Source: Capronia americana
Lineage: Eukaryota > Ascomycota > Eurotiomycetes > Chaetothyriales > Herpotrichiellaceae
Length of the DNA: 64,000 nt
Assembly (NCBI GenBank): GCA_016110215.1
Contig: JADWQD010000009.1
Coordinates: 1,614,093 to 1,678,092 of the forward strand
Direction of reading: 5' to 3'
In this document: piece after piece, positions 32,469-42,655 of the stretch
How positions within the stretch are numbered: position 1 is the stretch's first letter
Layout: the number at the start of each line of letters is the position of its first letter
The notes under the pieces: model-generated
The model's input: the letters and a program-made list of their open reading frames with translations, nothing else
Database searches by the model: none
Told to the model about the DNA's origin: nothing
Made by a program: the position numbers and the translations under genes

Positions 32469-34451
32469 ATGTCAGAATCCACTCGCACCTCGGCGCCACC
32501 CAAGAGACGACGTTCATCCCTTGCGTATGATCCAGCTAGAGACACCTTCAAGGCGCTCCCAGACACCCTAGCCGAAAACGCCATCGCAGAAGATCCTGAG
32601 GAGGAATACAAGGCTGAAGCGAAGGTTACTACAAGTCCGACAGCAGCGAAAGAAACAAAGGAGCAGGCCCGAAAGCGCGGACGCTCAGGGTCTGTTGACG
32701 GCGAGCCGAACGGCAATTTTCAGGAGAAGAGAGACACAGAAATTACGAGATCACGGCCAGACTCGGAGGAAAAGGTCTTAGAACAACCCCGAAAGCGCAG
32801 GAGGTCAGAGTCTTTGGACGGCGAGGTGAAGGATTATGGGAAGAGGAAAGACATTCTAATGGAGGGATCCCGTGCTCCTGCCTCACCTCTGAGAGGCGAA
32901 TTGAAACCATCTACTAATTCAGAGGATGGAGAGAAGCCAAAACGGCCAGCGGACCTTCCCCGGATCCCTCTCAAAGCTAGAGGAGAAGGCGAAGTCTCTA
33001 CATCACGGCACGCCCCTGATGCATACAGCCGACGACCCGATGCCGGAGGACGACGAAGGCAAGACCGAAGAGACATACCTTCTCACCGACGATCAAGATC
33101 ACCTCCTTCACGGCGGTCTCCCGCTGACATATACCGACGTCGCTCTCCACCTCGAGAACGCCGCAGGTCACCCTCGCCAATCCGTGTGTCTCCTCCACCT
33201 GAAGTCATTCGTCCCGGAGGAGCACGAGGTCGGGGTCGGAATGTTTTAGCAGAACAACAGCGTCTCGCTGCCGAAAGAGAGCAAAAGCAAGCCGCTCTAC
33301 TCTCACAAACGAACCGCGGTGTCCAGGAAGTCTCAAATCAGTGGTACAATCAGAGGCCAGAGTGGGTCAAAGAAAAAGGCCGAGACTGGCGGAAAAATGA
33401 GTCTCAGATCAAAGGACTACGCAGCTTCAATAATTGGATCAAGTCATGTCTCATCCATAAATTTAGTCCAGAGGAGAAAGAAGAAGAGGAAGAGGCTGGC
33501 TGGGGCGAAGAAGCCAAGGAACCCGCTGAGCAAAAGCCGCTCCTGGTGCTCGACATTGGATGTGGGAAAGGGGGTGACCTGGGCAAATGGCAGTTGGCAC
33601 CTCAAAAGGTCGGATTGTACGTGGGCCTTGACCCTGCTGAGACGAGCATCAAACAAGCTCGTGACCGGTATGAACAAATGCGACGAGGCCGACGACCGAT
33701 CTTTGATGGGCGCTTTTTCGCCCAGGACTGTTTTGGGGCGTGGATCGGCGACGTTGGCATTATCCGTGAAGTCGGCATCGACCCAAATGCAGGCAACGGG
33801 CAACCGAGCCGTTGGGGAGGTGGCGGGTTTGACATTGTCGCCTGCATGTTTGCGATGCACTACTCCTTCGAATCCGAGGCGAAGGTACGAATGATGCTCC
33901 GCAATGTCGCCGGAAGCTTGAAGAAAGGAGGCCGATTCATTGGCGTCGTGCCCAACAGCGATGTCTGCACCGAGAATATTCAGAAATGGTTCAAGAACAA
34001 GGCAGCCAGCAATCTGGAGTCAAACGGGGATTTGGATGGCGCTCCTGACACGAAAGAAGATGGCGAAGCAGATGAAGAAGGCCCGACGTGGGGAAACTCT
34101 ATCTACAAGGTGCGGTTTCCTATTGACCCTGTGCGTCCTCTGCAGCCAGACGGTTCCTTCCGACCTCCATTCTCCTGGAAATACACCTACTGGATGGCTG
34201 AAGCCGTGGACGTGCCTGAATTTGTGGTTCCTTGGGAAGCCTTCCGTGCAATTGCTGAGCAGTGCAACCTGGAGCAACGATACAGAAAGCCATTCTTGGA
34301 TATCTGGAATCAAGAGCAGGGGAATCACGAAATGATGCAGTTGGCGGCACGCATGGGTGTCGTGAAGTATGAAGGCGGAGATCTGCAGCTGACCGAGGAG
34401 GAGAGGGAAGCCGTAGCATTCTACCATGCTTTCTGCTTCGTTAAGGTGTAG
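32469..34451 (+). CDS. ABD1: mRNA cap guanine-N7 methyltransferase
   Basis: Single frame of 660 residues starting MSESTRTSAPPKRRR at ATG 32469. The catalytic half starts near residue 300 (FNNWIKSCLI, the conserved RNA-cap contact region) with the SAM-binding motif LVLDIGCGKGGDLGKW at about 359-372, then YVGLDPAETSIKQARDRY and FDIVACMFAMHYSFES, followed by FIGVVPNSD and VPWEAFRAIAEQCNL. These identify the Abd1/RNMT family, which adds the N7 methyl to the 5' cap in the nucleus. The N-terminal 290 residues are an Arg/Ser/Lys-rich disordered extension including an RS-like block at about 187-240 (RRRSPPRERRRSPSPIR), making it about 220 residues longer than yeast Abd1. An acidic insertion (residues about 520-540) splits the C-terminal part. 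Confidence 0.97.
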   Translation: MSESTRTSAPPKRRRSSLAYDPARDTFKALPDTLAENAIAEDPEEEYKAEAKVTTSPTAAKETKEQARKRGRSGSVDGEPNGNFQEKRDTEITRSRPDSEEKVLEQPRKRRRSESLDGEVKDYGKRKDILMEGSRAPASPLRGELKPSTNSEDGEKPKRPADLPRIPLKARGEGEVSTSRHAPDAYSRRPDAGGRRRQDRRDIPSHRRSRSPPSRRSPADIYRRRSPPRERRRSPSPIRVSPPPEVIRPGGARGRGRNVLAEQQRLAAEREQKQAALLSQTNRGVQEVSNQWYNQRPEWVKEKGRDWRKNESQIKGLRSFNNWIKSCLIHKFSPEEKEEEEEAGWGEEAKEPAEQKPLLVLDIGCGKGGDLGKWQLAPQKVGLYVGLDPAETSIKQARDRYEQMRRGRRPIFDGRFFAQDCFGAWIGDVGIIREVGIDPNAGNGQPSRWGGGGFDIVACMFAMHYSFESEAKVRMMLRNVAGSLKKGGRFIGVVPNSDVCTENIQKWFKNKAASNLESNGDLDGAPDTKEDGEADEEGPTWGNSIYKVRFPIDPVRPLQPDGSFRPPFSWKYTYWMAEAVDVPEFVVPWEAFRAIAEQCNLEQRYRKPFLDIWNQEQGNHEMMQLAARMGVVKYEGGDLQLTEEEREAVAFYHAFCFVKV

Positions 34452-36060
34452 TCAAGCAGTCTAGCGGAGGGGGATCCTGCGTGCACAGAGAGAGGCTCGC
34501 CTTCGTGAAGGTCCGTGTTACGGGTTGAAGCGATGACCTTGCCCATCACTACCGACGCTGGAGGACTGGCACTGCGACACCAATTAACAAAGTACGACGT
34601 GGTCTCATATAGCTGAATACCAAACATTGGATGCCACTGCATTTCTCTGAGTCTCAGTTGACTTATTCACGAGGCTTCAGTAGCGACCTCCGCCACGAGA
34701 AGGAGAATCTGCCCTGAGCTCACACTCCTTTGGGACTAGGGTGATGCCGCCCTATACTCACCCCCTCGGCGCGCGCTGTCATGGGATGGTCCGACTTCTT
34801 GGCGCCCTGGCACACTGATGGTCCCCAGATACCGATAATGATTGGCCACATGAGCCGGCCGAAGTGAGCCTTGTCTTATGGACGGACGGGTGAGACTCCT
34901 CAAAAGCGGCGTCGCGTCATCGACGCTTCGGGGCACGCGTACGACTAGGTACCTTCCTTTACCTACACCGGCAAGGTGTCACCATATGGTTGGCAGAACC
35001 ACCTACCACCGACGACTAACTATACACACGAGTAGCGTCTGTCGAAATATCAAACCAGGGCCAGTAGGCATCTTCACGAGAAGGCTCTTCTGCGTTCTAA
35101 ATAGGATAGTAATCTGACAGCCACACCATGAAACTGATAATAACAACCAGTGTAGCGAAACTAGAACAAGGGAAAGCTATCCTAGTGCGAGCTTTCTCGG
35201 TTATCCTAGATCTATTCTTCTTAGATGAACCATCCCGAAGGAGAAAAAGTTACGGGTTTTCAACACTGAATTCATCCGTCCTGCCTACGAAGCCCATCAT
35301 CTTCTTTAACTAGTTCTAGAAGAACGATGGACGGTCCGTCGTCGATCTTACTTCTCTTGGCCGCTTTTACAGGGTGCTTTGATGATGGGGTGGGGTGGAT
35401 TGTCCAAGGGTAGGGACGGGCGGATGATATCTAGGCTTGAGGGATGCGCAAATGAGAGAGGTTTTCTGGTCCCTGTCGCATTGGTTGGATATCAGGCGAG
35501 AAGGCGTCAGGAAAGAGATCACAGCAGGAGGTCCTCTAACGGGACGATCAAGACGATGAACGTCGCTGAATAGGTAGACTGGTGGACGCGAAGGCGAGGA
35601 GATGACAAGACGAGAAGACGAGAAGATCGGCTTGAACATTAGGATTGATGAATTACTTAGAACGGCGGCTTGACCACCACCTCCGTGGCGTCCCAACGAG
35701 GCGAGTCAGCACCAGGGAAGTACAGATGCAAAATCGTGCCCGAAGGCCTCTGCCTTCGAATTGCAGGGGCCCGCGCGGTCCCCCACAGGTGGCTTCTGAG
35801 TACTTGCCTGTGCCAAAGGAACGGTGGAACCTCCTCCCCTTCAAGGCACCTCAGCCATAAGAGGCTCGGTGTCCTCATTTCCCGTTTCGATCGCAACGCA
35901 TCCTGCGAGCCACGCCCTGAACGCGAGCCGTCGATTATCCGGGACGTTCTAGGTTTCCGAACCATACCAAGCATGTAGTGAGCATAGGTTTGATGAAGTC
36001 ACGAAAGCTCCTACGCTAAGGTCTATTTTAGCGGTGTAGGGCAACGACTGACGATTGTAC

Positions 36061-36087
36061 GAGGCGAACGAGGCGAACGAGGCGAAC
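36061..36087. repeat. Perfect 9-bp triplication (GAGGCGAAC)3
   Basis: Three exact head-to-tail copies of GAGGCGAAC inside the gene-poor region. Confidence 0.9.
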
Positions 36088-38364
36088 GGTGCAGGGCAAA
36101 GGACAAGTAGATGTCAGGCAACCTGTAGATTGGAACTCCCGCATTTACGATCCAGCTGCAAAGGATCTTTGCTCACCAGTCCGGTCCACGGATAGTTGGT
36201 AGGAAGGCGGAGGCCGGCGGGCTGACATATTTCTCAAATTGAGATCATACAGGAATCAAAGCTGCAGGTGATATGGCAAGGATACGCGCTCAGTAAATAG
36301 ATGTCTGGAATGTGTCGAGAAGAGATTCTCAACATCAGGAAGAGGGTCAGCGGACGTTCGTTTTGGAACCAGCAGTCGCAGGATACGGTATTTGCGCTCC
36401 GCGTCTGCCGCTAGTTGCGAGTCCAAGAAACCAAAACACACCCAAGGAGGAGATGACAGGGTGAAAGGACGTGGCCCAGGCCTCAAGTTGCTCCTTCTGG
36501 GTGGTATGGGTGTTGAAAAATGCTAGCAGAGGTTGACAATAAACCGCCTGGATACCGGAGAGTCATGGGATTTCCCGTGGCTGGAATGCCACGGTTGGTT
36601 CATCGAGAAAGGCGAGCGGGTACGGGGTACTTGCGTCCACCTTAGGTTGCATCTTTGATGGGTTTCAGCTCTTCAGGGATCTTGCCCACATGTCTGGCTA
36701 GATCAAATTGACAATGGTCGGTGGTGCCTTTTGGTTTGCTCTTCGACTTCCCTGAATTGAGAGGCGGAGCCTTTGACAGCTGGAAAGGCGTGGCGAGTGT
36801 CCGGGGTCCAAACATAATGACGCTCCAAACTCGAGTTCACCTACGTGCGCATAGCCCTCGAAATGTTTTTCTCTGGCTCGGGGTCGGAACGATTCTCGAA
36901 TCTCCTGACATTTGTGTCGTCACTAGAAAGACTCTCTCACCGCATTGACTCTGCTTCCCGGGCATCGACATAAAGTTATGACTCGTGACGATCTTCTTGG
37001 GGTGCATGAGCCTGGCGACTTGCTCGGCGGGGCTTCTTTGGGCCCGGGGAAGCAGCAGTAGCGGCCTCGGCAGATTCAAGACCAATCTCCAGAAAACGGA
37101 GTGCAAAACCCGAAAGGTCTAGGATATCTGTTCCAGCCTCGGAGCAAAGGACGGTGTACGTAAATCTGCAGTCCGGGCGCATTATTTAGGCAATGTGTCT
37201 GACTCGACGTGTGTGTGGTTCCCTTAGACCTCGAGAGCGGCACCACATTTCTCATGTTCTCCGGGACGGCAACCACTTCGCACTCGACTCCCATGCTCAA
37301 TTCGACATCCAGTCATCCGGCTCTGAGATCCACGGAAGCGCTACGACCGAGGTTGAACGACTTCCTCGAAGGAATATCCTAGAAACGAAATCCGGTTTCG
37401 GTTGCGGAGGCTCGGCTGAGGCTGCGGCTACCAATGCCGCCCATGTGCAAGCAGGCGGCGGACGGCCGCGACACGGGTATCGTGTCGGTGAGGAACCGCT
37501 TGCCATTTCTTTTGCTTGGAGATTTCGCTAGTTCAGCACAGGCTTATCCTAGCCATGCGCTCGACGAGACGCAATGGATGTGTCATTGACATCCGGATAG
37601 CACCACCGAATGCTCCATCTTTGATCTCGCAGGGTCCGGGCTCGTCGAATTGGAGAGCAGATCTCTCGCACGATGGATGCCACTTGTATGTAGCTGCTCG
37701 GCGATAGCCGGGCTTGTTGAACTCTTCAAGACCCTGCCAAGGCGGATGAATTTAGCCTTTCGATTTCCGGAACCTTAATCTGGATCGGGACTAGCATAAG
37801 CTTTGGCGAGTTGCGGCAGGAAGGGCGATCACGCCTATTGTCACATCGACTGACGCTTCTTCTCTGTGACCATTTGTTGTCTGTATCACAACCATATTCC
37901 GGTCATGAAGTGCAGAAGCCCTCGACTGTCTTGCTTTCAAGGATGATGGAGTGAGACCAGGACCTGATAAGAGAGCTATCGCAGCTCTTGAATACGAACC
38001 GAAGCAAGGGTTTCTCAAGAGTATCACCTCATGAACTCCTCACACTCGGAAATTAAGAGGGGCTTTTCGTGTAACCATCTGAAAGGCATCCTGCACGGTA
38101 CAACATCTAGTCTAGCATCCCAATCATCAATGCACACGCTGTGGCGGCACGGCACACCACGATGAAAATGCAGGGCGAACGCTGCCAATTGGTGCTGATT
38201 GCTCCATACGAAGAGGCCAAGCTAGAGAGAAGAGAAAGGCCGAGGACACTTGAGCCAGGACTGACTGCAGCTTCGGTTTCTGCTAACAATCGCAGTATGC
38301 CTCTCGGTGCTGTACTACTAAGGCATTTGGCCAGTCCGAGTGTGAGGCAGAAGTCTACCACTTT

Positions 38365-38440
38365 CTACTATCTCCTACTACTTCCTACTGATTCTTGCCA
38401 CTTCCTGCTACTTCCTGCCATACTCTACCATCTCCTATCA
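38365..38440. repeat. Degenerate CTACTTCCTAC-type pyrimidine repeat
   Basis: Imperfect 7-11 base units of the form CTACYTCCTRC/CTACCATCTCC repeat about eight times. Confidence 0.6.
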
Positions 38441-38869
38441 TCCATGCGTGGCGTCGTTGCGGCTAGGTGCTGCGGGCAGGTGTAGGCCCGTGACAGGTTG
38501 GGAATATTGTGATGTTTCTCCCTATCCCCGAAGACTTTCAGCATTGACATTGGGCCGACGTAACCGAGCTTCGCGATCTAGGGTAGTCAACGATGCAACA
38601 GGCCACCTCCGATTGATTTCCAGCCTCCTACAAGTGCTGGAATCGGACCAGGACGCTAATGGCTAACACGGACGACGCGCACCAGACTCTTGAGCTACGG
38701 ATCCAATCTGCTTCACGAGGCTATTACATTCCACAGACCTATGCGAAGATAGATTCAACGCTAAGTCTTTGATAGAGGAGTCTGTCTGGAGGCAATCAAA
38801 CGTTCAGCCCTTTCTGTGAAATACTTCGCCTATCGAAAGGGCCTAATGCACTGTCCAAGTTGTGGGAGA

Positions 38870-38876
38870 TATATAT
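38870..38876 (+). promoter_or_regulatory. TATA-box-like element before the secreted Ser/Thr-rich gene
   Basis: TATATAT lies 95-100 bases upstream of the chosen start codon at 38971, and the intervening sequence is CT-rich, as in many fungal core promoters. Confidence 0.35.
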
Positions 38877-38970
38877 GCTATGCTAATCGACGTCGAGTAG
38901 GTCTTCTCCAGCTCGCTACAAGTCTTTACCTTTGTTGTCTGATCGCGGCCTTCTGAGTACTTTCCCTATC

Positions 38971-41900
38971 ATGAAGGTTTCAGGGTTGACGGCCTTCAAG
39001 GCTGCGCTGACCGTGCTTAGCCTTACTCGCGTCTCCGCGTGCTTTTTGACCACCATTGAACCCTGTCCTAGTGCCACGGCTCTGAGTCATGCGCCCATCA
39101 CAGTGTCTACTCAGTATCAACCAGTATCGACTTGCAAACCCACGACTGCTTGTGCCAAGGGCCAATGTTCCACCATCTACCCCTTCACGACTTATCCGTA
39201 TGTGTCCACGGTGGTCCCTTGCGCATGGAATGGAACGACAACGCAGACGACCACCGTGACCGACATCCACCAACCCTTCCGAGCCTCTGAATACCTCAAG
39301 GTCCTTACTAAGATCACGGCTGTTCCACCGATGCACAATCACCGTGGATTTTGGCTTCACTGGTTCGGCGGTCTGCAACAGAGGACAAAACAAACTACTC
39401 TGTACGAAACGGTGACCAGGCGTGCAGTGGCACCATTCAACGAGGTTGGGCCCCTTGCAATACCTAGCTTTGACGGCAGTGGGCTGTGCCACAAATGTGT
39501 ACGAGTCGACGGAAGTCGTTCTCAGCTCTTGGCTGTCATGGAATGCCGATTTGGTACTGATCCATCGGGCAAACAATACCACAAGTGTGCTGAGTGGTAC
39601 GAGACTTGGATCGAACAACCATCTATTTCCACCATGGTCGAGGCTATCTGCTCTAGCGCAGGGACAATCTCTAGGGCGGGTGTCTACACCTGGACTTTTC
39701 CTCAAGTGGCTCCTCCCACCACCACCACTACCACGACTACGGTTACTGTCACGGTCAACGGCCGACCTTCCATCACTGTCCAGCCATGGGTGCGAGTGAT
39801 ACCGGGCCAGCCATGGAATGCCCACGTTACGAAATCCTTCTCTGGACCGACTACCTTCCGCTTCGAGGTCCACGTCACCAAGGTGATCGTCTTAAGCATC
39901 CCTTATGTCACTCGATCCGCAGACCCCTCCCGCAGTGTTTCAGTCCCAACCCATAACCGTGGCCAGAATCAAAAAAGTGACTGGTGGCCTATCCCTGGAG
40001 GAGATGCGGGCTGGTTTCATACCAGCAATGGAGGCCAAGCGTGGCAGGACTGGAACCCAACAGTCTCGTCAGAAGGCTCTTCAACCACTCAGACGAGCAC
40101 GACAATATCTAGCACTTCTCCAGGAACCAGCAGCCTGGCCGATTCATCCACATCGTCTTTCTATGCCAGCGCCACCATCGGCGGTTCGTCATCCGGCAAC
40201 ACCGCTACCAGCAGTTCGTCTTCTGGCAATACTGCGACGAGCAGTTCGTCCTCTGCGTCCTCTAGCACCATCACCTCTGCCAGTACCACCTCTACTACAG
40301 TCATCACTCCCAGTGGAACAGGTTTCTACCTCCAAATCAGCGGAACCCCCGTGACGGCTTCTCTCCGCGCCAGACAGACCGTTGTGGGGTATCTAGGGTT
40401 CGACTCTTCCAACATTGGTATTGTGGTCGACGACCTCTCCTCGGCAGCCCTAGTGTTTAAAGGCAACGACGGTACCACCTTCTTTTCGAATGGCCGATTT
40501 CTTGGTACAGCCAGTCGTATCACGTCTTTGGTCCAGCGCTTCTTGGACTTTCCCAGCGGGTTTGCTGTTTGGGACGTTCTGGGCATATTCGCACAATTGC
40601 GAGACACAGCAGGATTTTGCTTCAACAATGGCTTTGTCTTTGCTTATCTGGAGTCTGATCCATGCGAAAATCCAATTGTTCTTATTCCTACTAGTAGGTT
40701 GAACCCCAAGATTGCGCAGACTTATTTACTTACCAGTTATAGATCCCTCTACAAGCACGAATATTGCCTCTACATCAACCACCACTGGAGCTGCTTCCAC
40801 TTCGATCACGTCGACGATGCAGGTCAGCCCAACTACGCCCGCGACAGAGTCAAGCAGCATAACTCCCACATCTTCGTCTTCTCCGTCTTCGAGTACTGGG
40901 AGCAATGGATCTTCTGAATCCTCAGTATCTGCGGCCTCATCAACATTGACGGCAGTAACCAGTGCCGGAACGTCTTCATCGACCTCAACTGGCACTTCCA
41001 CTAGTGCCTCAACTGGGGCCTCGACCGGAAGCTCAACCACATCCTCAACTATATTCTCAACTGGGGCCTCGACCGAAGGGTTTACTGGGGCCTCAACTGT
41101 ATCCTCGATCGGAGGCTCGACTGGAGCCTTAACTACATCCTCAACTGAAGGTTTAACTACATCCTCGACTGAAGTCTCGACCACATCCTCCACTGAAGGT
41201 CTGACTACAACCTCGACTGAAGTCTCGACTACATCCTCAACTGAAGGTTTAACTACATCCTCGACTGAAGTCTCGACCACATCCTTAGCTGAAGATTCAA
41301 CTACATCCTCCACTGAAGGTCTGACTACAACCTCGACTGAAGTCTCGACCACATCCTTAACTGAAGATTCAACCACATCCTCGACTGAAGGCTCGACCAC
41401 ATCCTCGACCGAAGCTTCGACCGGAGCTTCGACTGGGCCATCAACCGGCGCCTCTTCTTCTACAGCAGACTCTACATTATCGACGCCTTTGACAAGCGCT
41501 ACAACATATTTTTCGACTACAGCCTCTAGCACGACATCTAGTGCCGTCACCACCACAACGTCCTCTTCGCCGATCTGCGACTTGAACATTAACGTCTGTT
41601 TGAACTCCCAGTTGATCACGGCCAACTCAGTCGCCACCTATAATTGTCCCCTCCTCGGCGGTCTGCTCTGCACTCTCAACGACCTCTTATCTGCTATTCC
41701 TCAAGTCCTAGGACTGAACCCCAACGTCAATTCTGTCCTGGTTGGAGATAATCAAGTCATTGGGTTGAGCATCACACCTGAACAGGTATCGGCCGCATTC
41801 GACCTGGGAGAACTGGACAATGCGGCATGCGATCTCTTAGGAGGGCCTGTCAGTGTCGTGCTTCGGGACCCAACATGCCCTAACCCGCCATCCACATCGA

Positions 41901-42655
41901 GTACAGCGAGTCTCTCGACCCTGGCCACGTCTACTCTGTCATCAACAACGACGCTCGCAGAAAGCACGTCGGTACTGACAACAACATCTACCACGACCAC
42001 AACCACGTCGGCTGCCGCCACCAGCACCACTGCGGCTCCACAATGCGATGCACAGATGGAATTCTGTGCAGCGCTGGTTGTTCCTTGGACCGTGATGCTC
42101 CAGGCTTGCCCCAACGTCCTTGGATGTTCCGACGCCCAAATGCAGGCTTTCGCCAACTCGTTCATCGGCCAACCGGGAGTCCAGTCAGTCGCGTACGCGA
42201 ACAACATAGCATATGGGTTCAGTTTGACGGCTTCTCAATTGCAAGCACAGCTCGGCATACTGGGACCCATCAACACCCTCTGCACCGTGGTCGATATCTT
42301 CACGTTGCAGATTTCGGATTCTACCTGCCCTGCCACTGTCCTCCCAGCCCAACAATGCAACGTGGATGTTTCCTTTTGCTTGACCGAGTCTCTGGACTCT
42401 GCTGGAATTACATCGGGGACCTGCACCAATGGTATCCTCCCATGTCTTCCATCTCAAGTCACAAGCCAAGCCCTGGATACTTGCAATTCCCTGGGTTCGG
42501 CCTGTAAAGCGTACGGGAACAACCTGCTTACACCACTTACTGCATCGCAATCTGTGGCGCAAATTCAGCAATCCATCGCTGCTTATGCTTTGGGCACTCT
42601 TTGCGTGGCAGGCACCACCGTCACTCTGAGTGACTCTTCGTGCTCACCCGCCTAG
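38971..42655 (+). CDS. Large secreted Ser/Thr-rich protein with three C-terminal Cys-rich repeats
   Basis: Two exons, 38971-40693 and 40743-42655, with a 49-nt intron; 3636 nt, 1211 residues. ATG 38971 is preferred over the frame's earlier start because MKVSGLTAFKAALTVLSLTR followed by VSACF is a signal peptide. Order: a Cys- and Thr-containing N-terminal region (20-370); a Ser/Thr linker; a compact domain at about 455-575 (GFYLQISGTPVTASLRARQ to FAYLESDPCENPIVLIP) that resembles the fungal DUF7908 type from memory; a 275-residue Ser/Thr tract (576-852) made of TSSTEGLTTSSTEVS-like repeats; then three related Cys-rich repeats starting at residues 853, 1009 and 1113. There is no C-terminal GPI signal, so it is probably released or wall-trapped. 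It will be heavily O-mannosylated. Function unknown; an adhesin or surface-masking role is a guess. Confidence 0.78.
41030..41450 (+). repeat. Coding minisatellite (TSSTEGLTTSSTEVS-type repeat)
   Basis: Nucleotide-level repeats of 24-30 bases encode ACTSSTE[GV]-like units; long blocks around 41155-41380 are near-identical, implying recent expansion and likely length variation between strains. Confidence 0.8.
41576..42655 (+). other. Three tandem Cys-rich domain repeats
   Basis: Repeat starts are at 41576, 42044 and 42356. Each opens with C-x6-C (CDLNINVC, CDAQMEFC, CNVDVSFC), has a central Cys pair (CPLLGGLLC, CPNVLGC, CTNGILPC), a conserved [YV]xxN-x(3-6)-[FP]-[ST]-[IL]T region and ends with LC/AC plus about 15 residues to a final D[PS][TS]C. 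Six shared Cys suggest three disulfides per unit. Ser/Thr linkers separate repeats 1 and 2. Confidence 0.75.

Larger units (their letters stand above)
34452..38970. other. Gene-poor 4.5 kb region
   Basis: I cannot support any complete gene here. Several frames of 100-115 codons exist on both strands (35657-35974 minus, 36976-37300 minus, 37193-37531 plus, 38141-38485 plus), but they overlap one another and match no family I know. Two pieces have protein-like character: 35657-35740 minus (SGTILHLYFPGADSPRW) and 36976-37180 minus (GTDILDLSGFALRFLEIGLE), so decayed or multi-exon genes are possible. Base composition is less GC-rich around 35080-35330. Simple repeats occur at 36061-36087 and 38365-38440. 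Confidence 0.4.

Noticed and set aside
37193..37531. A 112-codon plus-strand frame, overlapping minus-strand frames at 36976-37300
   Set aside because: Both strands are open, composition is unremarkable and no family match is evident.
38690..38760. tRNA-like stretch in the gene-poor region
   Set aside because: No A-box/B-box pair or cloverleaf could be built; no tRNA found elsewhere in the window either.
40726..41637. A 303-codon minus-strand frame opposite the Ser/Thr stalk
   Set aside because: It is the mirror of a repetitive coding tract; the Val/Glu-rich product only reflects the complement of Ser/Thr codons.
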